A DNA stretch of 64,000 nt from Mesorhizobium sp. Root554 (GTDB lineage Bacteria; Pseudomonadota; Alphaproteobacteria; Rhizobiales; Rhizobiaceae), in contig NZ_LMGA01000001.1 in the NCBI RefSeq assembly GCF_001427025.1, positions 3,637,697 to 3,701,696 on the forward strand. The letters run 5' to 3'. A model generated the notes under the pieces. The model ran no database searches. It saw nothing but the letters and a program-made list of their open reading frames with translations, and was not told the DNA's origin. Every line of letters begins with the position of its first letter. The stretch's first letter is position 1. Shown in pieces: positions 1 to 9,039 of this stretch. Position numbers and translations under genes: made by a program.

Positions 1-270
1 GAAATTCACGGCGAAGTCGCCGCGACCGTGCTGCCGACGACCCCTTTCATGCTGCGCGATCTCCTGTCGAGGAATAAAAAATTGAACACGCTTCTCGACG
101 GTTACCGCGGCCAGCCCGCAGCGGACCGCGAGGCGCTGGTTTCGTTCCTGGCCAGTTTCGCCCGTTGGGCGCTGGATAAAGGCGAGGCGCTGCAGGAGGT
201 CGATCTCAATCCGGTCATGATATCGGGCGGGCATATATCGATCGTCGATGCGCGTGCCGTCTGGCACTGA
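1..270 (+). CDS. Acyl-CoA synthetase (ADP-forming type), C-terminal fragment
   Basis: The reading frame is open from the first base of the window and ends with TGA at 268-270, so only the last 89 residues are visible. They contain the pattern EVDLNPVMI followed by VDARAV, which is how the ATP-grasp subdomain of ADP-forming acetyl/acyl-CoA synthetases ends. Such enzymes make acyl-CoA from a free acid, ATP and CoA in the cytoplasm. The thiolase-like gene starts 28 bases downstream, so this is probably the activating enzyme of the same operon. The substrate cannot be judged from this fragment, and the 5' end lies outside the window. Confidence 0.8.
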   Translation, partial: EIHGEVAATVLPTTPFMLRDLLSRNKKLNTLLDGYRGQPAADREALVSFLASFARWALDKGEALQEVDLNPVMISGGHISIVDARAVWH

Positions 271-298
271 TCAAGCAAGAAAACGAGGAGGACGGCCG

Positions 299-1441
299 GT
301 GCTCGGCAGAACAGAACAGGCCTGTATTACAGGCGTCGGCAATACCGAATATCGCAAGAAGATCGACCGCCCGGCAGAGATTCTGGCGATCGAAGCCGTG
401 CTGGCGGCGGCTGCCGACGCGGGCATCGATCCGAAGCAGATCGACGGGATAATCCCCTATCCGGGCCATATCGGTGACGACGTCATCCAGGCGGAGCTGG
501 GTCTGAACCCGCGTTTTCGCGTCATGATCGACATGGGTGGCTGCAGCGCTGTGTCGGCGCTTCGGGTCGCCGCGATGGCGGTGCTGAGCGGCGCGGCCAA
601 TCATGTGCTGCTGTTCCGCGGTCTCAAGGGAAGCTCCGGAGCACGCAAGGCCGACCGCCCGTCCTTCCTGCCCGGACAGCCTTTCCGCCGCCACCTTGAA
701 TATGTGTACGGCATGAATACGCCGGCACAGCGCTATGCGGTGCTGTGCCAGCGATACAAGCATGAATACGGGCTGGAACGCCGCACGCTCGGCGAGATCG
801 CGCTTGCCGCCCGCACCCATGCCAACCTGAACCCCAATGCGCAGATGCATGGGCGCGATCTGACCATGGACGACTATCTCGGCGGGCGGCTGATCGCCGA
901 TCCCTACACGCTTTTCGACTGTTGCCTTGAAACCGACGGAGCCAGCGCGGTCATCGTCTCCGCCCGCAACGAGGCACGCGACATCCGCATCCTTTCGGTT
1001 GCCGAAGCGCAAGGCGCTTCTCCCGACGATACATCCAATCGCGATCCGTTTCTGGACATCGGGCTGACGCAGGCAGCCAACCAGGTCTGGAACGACCTTG
1101 GCATGGGGCCGCAGGATATGGACGCGGCGATGGTCTACGATTGCTTCACCTTCGAGGTGCTGCATCAGCTTGAGGAAGCGGGCTTTGCAAAACATGGCGA
1201 AGGCGCCGCCCTGGTCGCCGACGGTGGCATCCGGCTGGGCGGAAAGCTGCCGGTCAACACGCATGGCGGGATGCTGTCGGAGGCGCACCAGGCGGGTCTC
1301 AACCACGTCGTCGAGGCCGTGCGCCAATTGCGCGGCGAATGCGGCGTCCGCCAGGTCGAAAACGCCCGCCTTGTCGCCGTGACCGGCTGGGGACAACTGG
1401 GCGACGGCAGCTTCGCCGTGCTGGGAGGACAGAATGTTTGA
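299..1441 (+). CDS. Thiolase-like acetyl-CoA acetyltransferase family protein (SCP2 type)
   Basis: A 380-residue protein of the non-canonical thiolase family that is usually encoded beside a DUF35 protein. I chose the GTG at 299 because GAGGAGG lies at 285-291, 7 bases upstream; an in-frame ATG at 248 lies inside the preceding gene and lacks a site. Visible thiolase-like elements are GGCSAV in the N-terminal half, NTHGGMLSEAHQAG and a C-terminal GWGQLGDGSF. Family members act in thiolytic or aldol-type carbon-carbon chemistry on acyl-CoA esters. The 3' end overlaps the DUF35 gene by 8 bases, which suggests translational coupling and a two-protein complex. The reaction is inferred from family only. 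Confidence 0.85.
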   Translation: MLGRTEQACITGVGNTEYRKKIDRPAEILAIEAVLAAAADAGIDPKQIDGIIPYPGHIGDDVIQAELGLNPRFRVMIDMGGCSAVSALRVAAMAVLSGAANHVLLFRGLKGSSGARKADRPSFLPGQPFRRHLEYVYGMNTPAQRYAVLCQRYKHEYGLERRTLGEIALAARTHANLNPNAQMHGRDLTMDDYLGGRLIADPYTLFDCCLETDGASAVIVSARNEARDIRILSVAEAQGASPDDTSNRDPFLDIGLTQAANQVWNDLGMGPQDMDAAMVYDCFTFEVLHQLEEAGFAKHGEGAALVADGGIRLGGKLPVNTHGGMLSEAHQAGLNHVVEAVRQLRGECGVRQVENARLVAVTGWGQLGDGSFAVLGGQNV

Positions 1442-1868
1442 ACTTGATCAGGTCCCGGTCCCGGACCTTGGCAATCCGAATTTCGCGCCTTTCTGGGAGG
1501 GAACCCGCGCCGGGGAGTTGAGGATCCAGAAATGCAGCCGTTGCGATGCTCATCGCTGGCCGCCACGCATCACCTGCCGGAACTGCGGGTCGACCGATGT
1601 CGAATGGACGCGCGTCGAGCCGCGCGGAACGCTCTATACTTTCACGATCGTCGGCCGCCCCACGGCAAAAGGATACCCGTCCGTGCCCTACACGGTGGGG
1701 TTCGTGACGCTCGACCAGGCGCCCCGGGTGCGCATCGTTGGCAATGTGGTCGAGATCGATCCATCGGCCGTGACAATCGGCATGGCGCTCAAGGGCCGCT
1801 TCGTGCCAGCCGGGCCAGACGGTGAGATGACGCTCATTCACTGGTCGCCGGCAGAGGCCGGAGCCTGA
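1434..1868 (+). CDS. DUF35 zinc-ribbon/OB-fold acyl-CoA-associated protein
   Basis: A 144-residue protein with a rubredoxin-like zinc ribbon (Cys34, Cys37, Cys48, Cys51) followed by an OB-fold of about 80 residues (RGTLYTFTIVGR to the end). This is the DUF35 architecture. Such proteins form complexes with adjacent thiolase-like or hydratase proteins and bind acyl-CoA. The gene starts inside the 3' end of the thiolase-like gene with an 8-base overlap, consistent with a heteromeric complex. It is probably a structural or substrate-binding subunit rather than an independent enzyme. Confidence 0.9.
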   Translation: MFELDQVPVPDLGNPNFAPFWEGTRAGELRIQKCSRCDAHRWPPRITCRNCGSTDVEWTRVEPRGTLYTFTIVGRPTAKGYPSVPYTVGFVTLDQAPRVRIVGNVVEIDPSAVTIGMALKGRFVPAGPDGEMTLIHWSPAEAGA

Positions 1869-1893
1869 GGGCTGGCCAAAAGGGAGGTAAGAG

Positions 1894-2673
1894 ATGGACG
1901 GACTGCTCTACAGCAAGGTCGAGGACAGAGGCCGTATCCGGATCGTGACGATCAACCGGCCGGAAGTGGCGAACGCGCTCAACCGGGAAGCCAGCCACGA
2001 ACTTGAAGCGGTGTGGAACGATTTCGCCGCCAATGACGATCTGTGGGTCGGCATCGTGACGGGCGCTGGCGATCGCGCCTTCTCCGCCGGCAACGATCTG
2101 AAGGCTCAAGCCGCCGGCAAGCGTGGGCCGCGGCCGCATACCGGCTTCGGCGGTCTTGCCATGCGCTTCGATCTGGCCAAACCGGTCATCGCCGCCGTCA
2201 ACGGTCTTGCGCTCGGCGGCGGTTTCGAGCTGGCGCTGGCCTGCGACCTGATCATCGCGTCGGAGAACGCCTATTTCGGACTGCCGGAGGGCAAGGTCGG
2301 AATGATCGCTTCCGGTGGCGGCGTGCAAAGACTGCCGCGCATTATCCCGGAGAAGGAAGCACTGGGCATCATCCTGACGGGACGCCGTGTCACGGCGGAG
2401 GAGGGGCGCAAGCTCGGGTTCGTCAACGAAGTCGCCCCGGTTTCGAAGGCGCTGGACGTGGCGCTGACCTGGGCGGAGCAAATTCTCGAACAGGCCCCCG
2501 TCGCCGTGCGGGCTGCCAAGGAGGCCGTCCATGCATCGCTGGACAAGCCAACGCTCGAGGAGGCCATCAGGACGGTCTACCCCATTCACTCGACCTTGAG
2601 CGACACGGAAGACTTCATCGAAGGGCCGAAAGCTTTCGCTGAAAAGCGAAAGCCGGTCTGGAAGAATCGCTAG
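1894..2673 (+). CDS. Enoyl-CoA hydratase/isomerase (crotonase family)
   Basis: A 259-residue crotonase-fold protein of normal length. The oxyanion-hole segment AGNDLKA is near residues 65-71 and GLALGGGFELA near 104-114. Both glutamates used for hydration are present (Glu112 and Glu132 in PEGKVG), so true hydratase activity is plausible. A ribosome-binding site GGGAGGTAAGAG precedes the ATG. The gene follows the DUF35 gene by 25 bases on the same strand and probably ends the operon of synthetase, thiolase-like protein, DUF35 protein and hydratase. The acyl substrate is not determined. The next gene is convergent. Confidence 0.9.
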   Translation: MDGLLYSKVEDRGRIRIVTINRPEVANALNREASHELEAVWNDFAANDDLWVGIVTGAGDRAFSAGNDLKAQAAGKRGPRPHTGFGGLAMRFDLAKPVIAAVNGLALGGGFELALACDLIIASENAYFGLPEGKVGMIASGGGVQRLPRIIPEKEALGIILTGRRVTAEEGRKLGFVNEVAPVSKALDVALTWAEQILEQAPVAVRAAKEAVHASLDKPTLEEAIRTVYPIHSTLSDTEDFIEGPKAFAEKRKPVWKNR

Positions 2674-2776
2674 ACTGACGGCAGCGTCTGAACGCTCTGC
2701 GAGACGCAAACGAAGGTGAAGTTGCTGCCACGCGACTCCTGGGCGAGTGTTCCTTCTTCTGGAGGACTACATTGGT

Positions 2777-4168
2777 TCAGGAGGCAATCGATCGCAGCGG
2801 TGCGAGAAGAGAACCCACGTCGGAAACGGTGTCTATGGTCAAGATCTTGTCTATGAGATCGTCGGCCGCGGACGCAGTGATGACGCCTGCGACGTTGGCC
2901 TGGAACTTGTCGACGAGGACTTCCTTCGATGCCGGGTTTCTTGCCGTACCGGGCATGTCCACGACGGTGTGCTGCAACGTGCTCCCGTCATTGAATACGA
3001 TGGTGAGGACGCCGCGCGAGCGTGAAGTGTCCGCGGCCGCGATCGGATCGGCGATGTGGACGACCTTGTCGGCCAGAGCGTTGATACGCGGGTCCTTCAG
3101 GCTCTCCGGCGAAAAGGCGTTCTTGTCGAAACGGCCCAGCACCAGGGCTTCCGCAACCGTATGCTGAAGGCTTATCCGTCCGTGCCACGAGGTTGCCGGC
3201 CGGCGCTTTTCGCTGACAGGCTCGCAAACCGTGTGGAACGAGCGCGGCATGATTTCGCAACGGATCTGGGCAATCGCGTCCAGATCGAGGGGATGGGAGG
3301 CGCGCAATGTCAGCGCTGCCAGGATGAATGGCATCAGCGTATAGGCGACCGGATAAAGCTTGGTGGCGATGTTCAGCACCTCCCATCGTGATCCCAGTCC
3401 GTCAGTCACCTGACCGAAACGAAATTCAGGCTGGGACTGCACATAGCTCCTGAACCAACCGAATCGGCCTTCGAAAACCGCGCTCGGTCCGGAAATGCCT
3501 TGCCTGGCCAGGGCTGCCGAACGGATAGCGGCGGCGGCCGCGAACCCGACGTGAAGCGTCTTGGTCGAGCTGCCGTCTTCGAAGGAAGCTATCGAGCCGG
3601 CTGACAGGCTGGCTGCGGTCCCTACCGCATGGATGGTCTGCTGAACGGAAAGACCGTTCAGCCGCGAAACCGCATAGGTGGCCCCGAAGACGCCATAGAG
3701 GCTCGTCGGATGGAGGCCCAGCTCATGCATCCTGACTGGAGACACCAGCCCAAGGCGGCACAGGATTTCCGATCCGACGATCATGGCCTCGAGCAGTTGC
3801 CGCCCGGACAGGCCATTGGCTTGGGCAATGGCCAGCGCCGGCGATGCTATCACGCCGGCAACATGAATGTTGCTCGCCACATGCGTATCGTCGAATTCGA
3901 GGACGGCCGAGGCGACGCCGTTGATGAATGCAGCGCCTGCCAGAGAGGTTTCGCGATTTCCCATGAGAGAAAAGGCGCCGTGGCCTCCGCCGTCTGCCTC
4001 GTCCTGCGCGCGGATCGCTGCCGAGACGCTTGGATGATCCCACGATGCGATGACAACGCCCAGTATGTCGAGGAGCCGGAGCTTGAGCGCATCGACGACG
4101 TCCTGAGGCGCGTGCTCCAGAGAAAAATCATGCGCCCACGCGGCGAGTTCGGCATTGAGTGATTTCAT
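2777..4168 (-). CDS. MmgE/PrpD family protein
   Basis: A 463-residue protein of full MmgE/PrpD length. Typical elements are GVVIASWDHPSV near the N-terminus, the FINGVASAVLEFDDTH segment and LGLHPTSLYGVFGATYA in the helical domain. Characterised family members include 2-methylcitrate dehydratase and cis-aconitate decarboxylase, so a role in dehydrating or decarboxylating a di- or tricarboxylate fits the transport and hydro-lyase genes nearby. It is the last gene of the minus-strand operon that begins with tctB. The exact reaction is unknown; paralogues of this family are common in catabolic clusters without assigned substrates. Confidence 0.88.
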   Translation of the reverse strand: MKSLNAELAAWAHDFSLEHAPQDVVDALKLRLLDILGVVIASWDHPSVSAAIRAQDEADGGGHGAFSLMGNRETSLAGAAFINGVASAVLEFDDTHVASNIHVAGVIASPALAIAQANGLSGRQLLEAMIVGSEILCRLGLVSPVRMHELGLHPTSLYGVFGATYAVSRLNGLSVQQTIHAVGTAASLSAGSIASFEDGSSTKTLHVGFAAAAAIRSAALARQGISGPSAVFEGRFGWFRSYVQSQPEFRFGQVTDGLGSRWEVLNIATKLYPVAYTLMPFILAALTLRASHPLDLDAIAQIRCEIMPRSFHTVCEPVSEKRRPATSWHGRISLQHTVAEALVLGRFDKNAFSPESLKDPRINALADKVVHIADPIAAADTSRSRGVLTIVFNDGSTLQHTVVDMPGTARNPASKEVLVDKFQANVAGVITASAADDLIDKILTIDTVSDVGSLLAPLRSIAS

Positions 4169-4240
4169 GTCCGCAGAATAACCCCTGATGGAAAGATGCG
4201 TCCCGCGAGAACACGCATGAATGCACCGCGTTGCGTGCCT

Positions 4241-5299
4241 TCACGGCGAGCTCAAGTTTCTCAGAAACTCCGGAACGTCCACGTTCAAGCGGCGCGCGCG
4301 CGCGACAAGCGCGTCGGCGACGGGGCCCGCAATTTCGATCGTGCCGTCGTTGTGAGCGAGCGCCTCGGCACTGCGCTCTCCTGGTGTGAACAGCCTGTCG
4401 ACGCCCTCGGCGCGGCTGGAGGTTCTTACCCTCTCGATTGCCCGCGCCGTTTCATCGAGAAAGCCGTTGAGATCCCGGAAGCGCGAGACGTCGAGAACGA
4501 TGAAGATATAGGACGAGGACGGTGGAGGGGATGCTCCCGCGGCGTCTGGACTGGAGATCCAGCTGTCTCCGCCCGAGAAAAGCCTTGCCATGAGATCGAT
4601 GACGAACGACAGGGCAAAGCCCTTGGCTCCGGCCATCGGCAGCAGGAACCCAGCCATCGCGGCTTCCGGATCCGTCGTCGGGTTTCCCGACGAATCGAGC
4701 GCCCAGTCACCGGGTATGGGTTTTCCGATGGCCTTGGCATGACGAATGCGGCCGTACGTTCCGGCGCTCGTCGCCATGTCCAGGACAATCGGTCCCTCGG
4801 CTGCGGGAATGCCGACAGCCAAAGGATTGGTGCCGACCAGCCGCTCGATGCCGCCGGGAGCGGGCATGACCGGCCTTGTGTTGCCCATGGCGACCGCCGC
4901 GCAACCGGCTTGCGCGGCGATGCGCACATAGCGCCCCATAACACCAGTATGCTGGCCGCGTCGCACGGCAACCGCCGCGACGCCATTTTCGCGCGCGGCT
5001 TCTATGGCGATGCCGATCGCTTCCTCCGCAGCAAGATGCCCTTCCATATCGCCCGCGTCGAGCACGATGGCGCCGCCCGAACGACTGACGACGATCGGGA
5101 CCTCGGCCGTCGACATGGCGCCCGATGCAAGGCGAGCAAGATAATTCTCGGCTTGCAGGACGCCATGCGACGGGCGTCCGGAAAGGTCAGCCTCGATCAA
5201 GGCGGCTGCGACCCGCCCGGCGGCATCTTTCGACAATCCGCACGCATGAAAAAGATCCTGCAGAAACCGGTCGAGATCCTTCGACGGAACGTTTTTCAT
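4241..5299 (-). CDS. Ldh2-family malate/L-lactate-type dehydrogenase
   Basis: About 352 residues, NAD(P)-dependent dehydrogenase of the malate/lactate/ureidoglycolate (Ldh2) family, unrelated to Rossmann-fold LDH. Family signatures are SHGVLQAENYL, GRYVRIAAQAG, VGTNPLAVGIP, DMATSAGTYGR and GAKGFALSFVIDL. It should oxidise a 2-hydroxy acid to a 2-oxo acid, or the reverse. The start is uncertain: GGGAGG at 5314-5319 lies 14 bases before ATG 5299, 11 before an in-frame GTG at 5302, and too close to a TTG at 5311. It lies between the Bug binding protein and the MmgE/PrpD gene in one operon. Confidence 0.87.
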   Translation of the reverse strand: MKNVPSKDLDRFLQDLFHACGLSKDAAGRVAAALIEADLSGRPSHGVLQAENYLARLASGAMSTAEVPIVVSRSGGAIVLDAGDMEGHLAAEEAIGIAIEAARENGVAAVAVRRGQHTGVMGRYVRIAAQAGCAAVAMGNTRPVMPAPGGIERLVGTNPLAVGIPAAEGPIVLDMATSAGTYGRIRHAKAIGKPIPGDWALDSSGNPTTDPEAAMAGFLLPMAGAKGFALSFVIDLMARLFSGGDSWISSPDAAGASPPPSSSYIFIVLDVSRFRDLNGFLDETARAIERVRTSSRAEGVDRLFTPGERSAEALAHNDGTIEIAGPVADALVARARRLNVDVPEFLRNLSSP

Positions 5300-5330
5300 C
5301 ACGGTTACCAAAGCCTCCCGGTCAACCGAG

Positions 5331-6299
5331 TCATTGTGCCTTGATGCCTGCTTCCGAGATCACTTTGCCGAATTTTTCGTAATCATCACCGATGACGGCG
5401 CCGAATTTGTCGGGCGTGCTGGGGTCTATCTTGGTTCCGACCTTGGCGAAAAATTCCTTCGCCTTGTCTGTCGCAAGATAAGCGAGGATGGCTTCATTGA
5501 GCGCCTTGACGATCTCCGGGGGCGTTCCCTTCGGCGCGACGAATCCGTTCCAGGCCGTCAACTCGTAGCCGGGGACCTGTTCGGCGACGGCGGGAACTTG
5601 AGGCAGAACCTCGGAGCGCTGTGCGCTGGTTACGGCGAGCGGGATCAGTTCGCCGGCATTGATATGGGGCACGGCGGTCGTCAGCGTATCGAAGGCGAAT
5701 GGCACCTGATCGGAGATCAGGGCGGCGAGCAGATTGCCGCTTCCGGTGAACGGGATGTGGACGGATTCTCCCTTGATGGCCTGCAGAAGCATTTCCATGG
5801 ATAGATGCTGGCTGTAGCCGATACCGCCGCTGCCATAGTCGAACTTTCCGGGGTTGGCTTTTACCTTCTCGATCCACTCGGCAAGCGTCTTGACCCCGAA
5901 TGACGGGTTCACGAGCAGGACGTTCGGCGCCGACGATACCTTGGCGATGGGAGCGAAGTCGGTGACGGGGTTGTAATTGACCTTGGGGTTCAGCGAGGGA
6001 AGGATCGAGAAGGAAGAGAAGACGAAACCGATCGTATAGCCGTCAGGCGCGGCGGCCTTGACAGTCGTCGCGGCCAGCGCACCACCTGCGCCTGGCATGT
6101 TGTCGACGACGAAGGTCTGGCCGAATGTCTTCCCCAACTGGTCGGCAATGAGCCGCGAGACCGTATCGGCGGTGCCGCCCGGGGATGAGCCGACGACGAT
6201 GTGGACGATGTCCTTGGGATATTTCGCATCCTGCGCGCTGGCGCTGGAAAGGAGAGCGAGGCTCAGGCAAATGGACGTTACAAGCGATGCGACTTTCAT
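5331..6299 (-). CDS. Bug/TctC family extracytoplasmic solute receptor
   Basis: A 322-residue periplasmic binding protein. It has a signal peptide of about 22 residues ending SSASAQ, followed by YPKDIVHIVVGSSPGGTADTVSR, the typical start of Bug (TctC) receptors. Also visible are VDNMPGAGG, AAPDGYTIGF and the C-terminal ATDKAKEFFAKVG segment. These receptors deliver carboxylates or related small acids to TctA/TctB membrane proteins, and both of those are encoded upstream in the same operon, so a complete tripartite tricarboxylate transporter is present. The start is supported by GGGAGG nine bases upstream. The ligand cannot be predicted from sequence. Confidence 0.93.
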   Translation of the reverse strand: MKVASLVTSICLSLALLSSASAQDAKYPKDIVHIVVGSSPGGTADTVSRLIADQLGKTFGQTFVVDNMPGAGGALAATTVKAAAPDGYTIGFVFSSFSILPSLNPKVNYNPVTDFAPIAKVSSAPNVLLVNPSFGVKTLAEWIEKVKANPGKFDYGSGGIGYSQHLSMEMLLQAIKGESVHIPFTGSGNLLAALISDQVPFAFDTLTTAVPHINAGELIPLAVTSAQRSEVLPQVPAVAEQVPGYELTAWNGFVAPKGTPPEIVKALNEAILAYLATDKAKEFFAKVGTKIDPSTPDKFGAVIGDDYEKFGKVISEAGIKAQ

Positions 6300-6319
6300 G
6301 AATTTCCTCCCGTCGTTTT

Positions 6320-7522
6320 TCAGATTGTGCCGGCCTTGCGAAGCGCGGCGATTTCTTTTGCGGTGTAACCGAGTTCATCAAGCAGATGCTCGGAGTGCTC
6401 GCCCATGCGCGGCGGCGGGCGGTCCATGCGGGCGCCGCCATGCGCGAGTTTGAACGCGGCTTTCGGCACGGTTATCGAGCCGGCAATTCCCGGCTCGTTG
6501 TCGAAACGATGCAGAATGTCGCGGCTTTGCAGTTGCGGGTGGGCGAGTGTCTCGGGCAGGGTCCAGATACGCGCGGCGGGTATGTGGTTTGCCTGGAACC
6601 ATTCCTCCCACTGCTGCGCGGTTTTGCTGAGAAGGATCGGCTGCAGCACCTCGCGCTCGCGCTGCGCGTCCGCGCGCCGCTGCTCGTTGTCGGACTTGAC
6701 GAGTTCAGGATGTCCCAGCAACTCCCATAGCCGGCGCTGCTGCCGCAGATTGATGGCTGCGAGCTGTAGCTTGCCGTCCGCGGTATCGTAGAGGCCAACG
6801 GTCGCGAATTCATGTTGGTTGCCGCCGGCCTTCGGCTCGCGGCCTGAACGACTGTGGTTGGTGAGGTGCGCGCCAAGCAGCATGAGGGCTGTATCGAGCA
6901 TCGACAGGTCTATATATTGGCCGTTACCGGTCCGCTCGCGTTGCAGCAGCGCGGCGGCAATGGCGAAGGCCCCCATAGCGCCGGTGGAATAGTCGATTGC
7001 CGGAGTTCCCACCTTCATCGGTACGGTTTCAGCCGTGCCATTGACCATCATCATCCCGGACACAGCCTGGATGACCTGGTCGTAGCCGGTTTGTCCGCAG
7101 CGAGGACCTTCCTGTCCGAAGGCGGATATCGAGGCATAGATCAAGCGCGGGTTCAAAACGCGCAGATCCGAATATCCGAGACCCAATGCCTTCATTGCGC
7201 CGGGCCGGAAATTCTCCACCAGCACATCCGCCGTCGGCACCAGGCGGCGGAGAACGTCGCGTCCCGCCTCGCTCTTCAGGTCGAGTGTCAGTGAGCGCTT
7301 GCCGCCGTTCTGTATGATGAAGTGCGTCCCTATCCGATCCTTCGACAGGGCAGGATCGACGCCGTCGGTGCGGGTCTGATCGGGATCGTGGGGGTTTTCA
7401 ATACGGATGACGTCCGCGCCGAAGACGGCGAGCTGATAGGTCGCGAACGGGGCCGCCAGCACATGCGTGATATCAAGCACCCTGATCCCGTCGAAGGGTC
7501 GCATCGAATGAACATCGGACAT
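6320..7522 (-). CDS. CaiB/BaiF family CoA-transferase (class III)
   Basis: A 400-residue class III CoA-transferase. The N-terminal GIRVLDITHVLAAPFA, the PTADVLVENFRPGAM segment and the predicted catalytic aspartate (Asp177 in AIDYSTG) are all present. It should move CoA from a donor such as succinyl-CoA to a free acid and so activate a substrate. I placed the start at ATG 7522, with GAGGA about 9 bases upstream and 4 bases after the tctA stop; an in-frame TTG at 7540 overlaps tctA and is less likely. It sits between the permease genes and the binding protein, implying that the imported acid, or a derivative of it, is the acceptor. Confidence 0.92.
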   Translation of the reverse strand: MSDVHSMRPFDGIRVLDITHVLAAPFATYQLAVFGADVIRIENPHDPDQTRTDGVDPALSKDRIGTHFIIQNGGKRSLTLDLKSEAGRDVLRRLVPTADVLVENFRPGAMKALGLGYSDLRVLNPRLIYASISAFGQEGPRCGQTGYDQVIQAVSGMMMVNGTAETVPMKVGTPAIDYSTGAMGAFAIAAALLQRERTGNGQYIDLSMLDTALMLLGAHLTNHSRSGREPKAGGNQHEFATVGLYDTADGKLQLAAINLRQQRRLWELLGHPELVKSDNEQRRADAQREREVLQPILLSKTAQQWEEWFQANHIPAARIWTLPETLAHPQLQSRDILHRFDNEPGIAGSITVPKAAFKLAHGGARMDRPPPRMGEHSEHLLDELGYTAKEIAALRKAGTI

Positions 7523-7526
7523 GGTC

Positions 7527-9029
7527 TCAGTCCTCGACAAAGACTTCTTCGCGGCGTCTTGCGATGGCCGGCGCGCAGATTATGAGCAGCGCCAGCACCG
7601 CCGCGACAAGGAAGCCGAGACTGATAGGCTCGGTGAGGAAAACGGTCGGATCGCCGCGCGACATCAACATGCTGCGCCTGAGTTGCTCTTCGAGCATCGG
7701 GCCGAGGATGAAGCCAAGCGTCAACGGCGCAGGCTCGCAGCCAAGCTTCATGAACACGTAGCCGAGAAGGGCGAAGAGCCCCAGTTCGCCCATGGAAAAC
7801 AGGGTCCCCGAGGCCGAATAGATGCCGACGGCGCTGAAGGCCATGACGGCGACCACCAATACGGGATAGGGGACGGTCAGGAACCGGACCCACAGACCCA
7901 CGAGCGGCAGATTGAGAAGCACCAGCATCAGGTTGCCGATCCACATCGACACGATGAGCCCCCAGAACAGATCGGGCTGTTTGACGATGATTTCCGGGCC
8001 GGGCTGGATGCCTTGGAGGATCATCGCGCCGATCATGAGCGCCATGACCGCGTTGGAAGGCAGGCCCAGCGTCAACATGGGAATGAAGGCCGTCTGCGAG
8101 CCGGCATTGTTGGCACTTTCGGGCGCGGCCACGCCTTCGATGGCGCCGTGGCCGATCTCGTCGCGGTTCTTCGAGACCTTCTTCTCGACGATGTAGGCTG
8201 CGAAGGAAGACAGCATGGCGCCGCCACCGGGAAGGATGCCGAGGGCGGAGCCGATCAAGGTGCCGCGGATCGTTGGGGCAATGATGCGCTTCAGATCGCT
8301 CAGCGAAGGCATGAGCCCGGTCACCTTCTTGGTCAGGACCTCGCGGGTCTGATGTCCTTCAAGGTTTTTCAGAATTTCGGCGATACCGAACAGACCGATG
8401 GCAAGCCCGACGAAATCGACGCCGTCGGCAAGTTCAAGCATGCCCATATTGAGTCGGGCCGTGCCCGAATAGATGTCGGTGCCGATAGTGCCCATGAGAA
8501 GGCCCAGCAAGACCATAGCGATCGCTTTGAGCACCGACCCACGGGCGAGGACGACGGAGGCGATAAGCCCCAACACCATCATCGAGAAATAGGAAGGCGG
8601 CCGGAAGGCCATCGCCACCTTGCTCAGAGGCGCGGCAAAGAGCGCGACGATCACCGTTGCGATGGTTCCAGCGAAGAAAGACGACAGGGCCGCGGCCGCC
8701 AAGGCTGGCCCCGCCCTTCCGTTTCGCGCCATCTGATACCCGTCCAGCGTGGTGATCGCGGACGAAGCTTCGCCGGGGAGGTTGAGCAGGATCGCTGTCG
8801 TGGATCCTCCGTACTGGGCGCCGTAATAAATGCCGGCCAGCATGATGAGCGCCGAGGCCGGCTCCATCGAGAAGGTTACGGGCAGCAAAATTGCGATGGT
8901 TGCGAGCGGGCCTACGCCAGGAAGAACCCCGACCAGCGTGCCCGCCAGCACGCCCACGAAGCAGAAAAAGATGTTGTTCACCGCCAATGCGACGTGAAAC
9001 CCGAGTGCGAGATTAGAGAGGAAATCCAA
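7527..9029 (-). CDS. tctA: TctA-family tripartite tricarboxylate transporter permease
   Basis: The large membrane subunit, 500 residues. Characteristic parts are GVLAGTLVGVLPGVGPLATIAILLP, IYYGAQYGGSTTAILLNLPGE and GILPGGGAMLSSFAAY, with roughly ten to twelve hydrophobic segments. I chose the TTG at 9027-9029 because AGGAG at 9037-9041 lies 7 bases upstream and the resulting protein (LDFLSNLALGF as first residues) has the family length; a start at 9101 would add 24 non-conserved residues inside tctB. The tctB stop codon overlaps this ribosome-binding site, so translation is probably coupled. It works with TctB and the Bug receptor. Confidence 0.93.
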   Translation of the reverse strand: MDFLSNLALGFHVALAVNNIFFCFVGVLAGTLVGVLPGVGPLATIAILLPVTFSMEPASALIMLAGIYYGAQYGGSTTAILLNLPGEASSAITTLDGYQMARNGRAGPALAAAALSSFFAGTIATVIVALFAAPLSKVAMAFRPPSYFSMMVLGLIASVVLARGSVLKAIAMVLLGLLMGTIGTDIYSGTARLNMGMLELADGVDFVGLAIGLFGIAEILKNLEGHQTREVLTKKVTGLMPSLSDLKRIIAPTIRGTLIGSALGILPGGGAMLSSFAAYIVEKKVSKNRDEIGHGAIEGVAAPESANNAGSQTAFIPMLTLGLPSNAVMALMIGAMILQGIQPGPEIIVKQPDLFWGLIVSMWIGNLMLVLLNLPLVGLWVRFLTVPYPVLVVAVMAFSAVGIYSASGTLFSMGELGLFALLGYVFMKLGCEPAPLTLGFILGPMLEEQLRRSMLMSRGDPTVFLTEPISLGFLVAAVLALLIICAPAIARRREEVFVED

Positions 9030-9039
9030 AATGTGTCTC

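Noticed and set aside
215..1396. A 393-codon minus-strand frame opposite the thiolase-like gene
   Set aside because: Antisense shadow; the plus-strand frame has thiolase motifs, a ribosome-binding site and the expected DUF35 partner.
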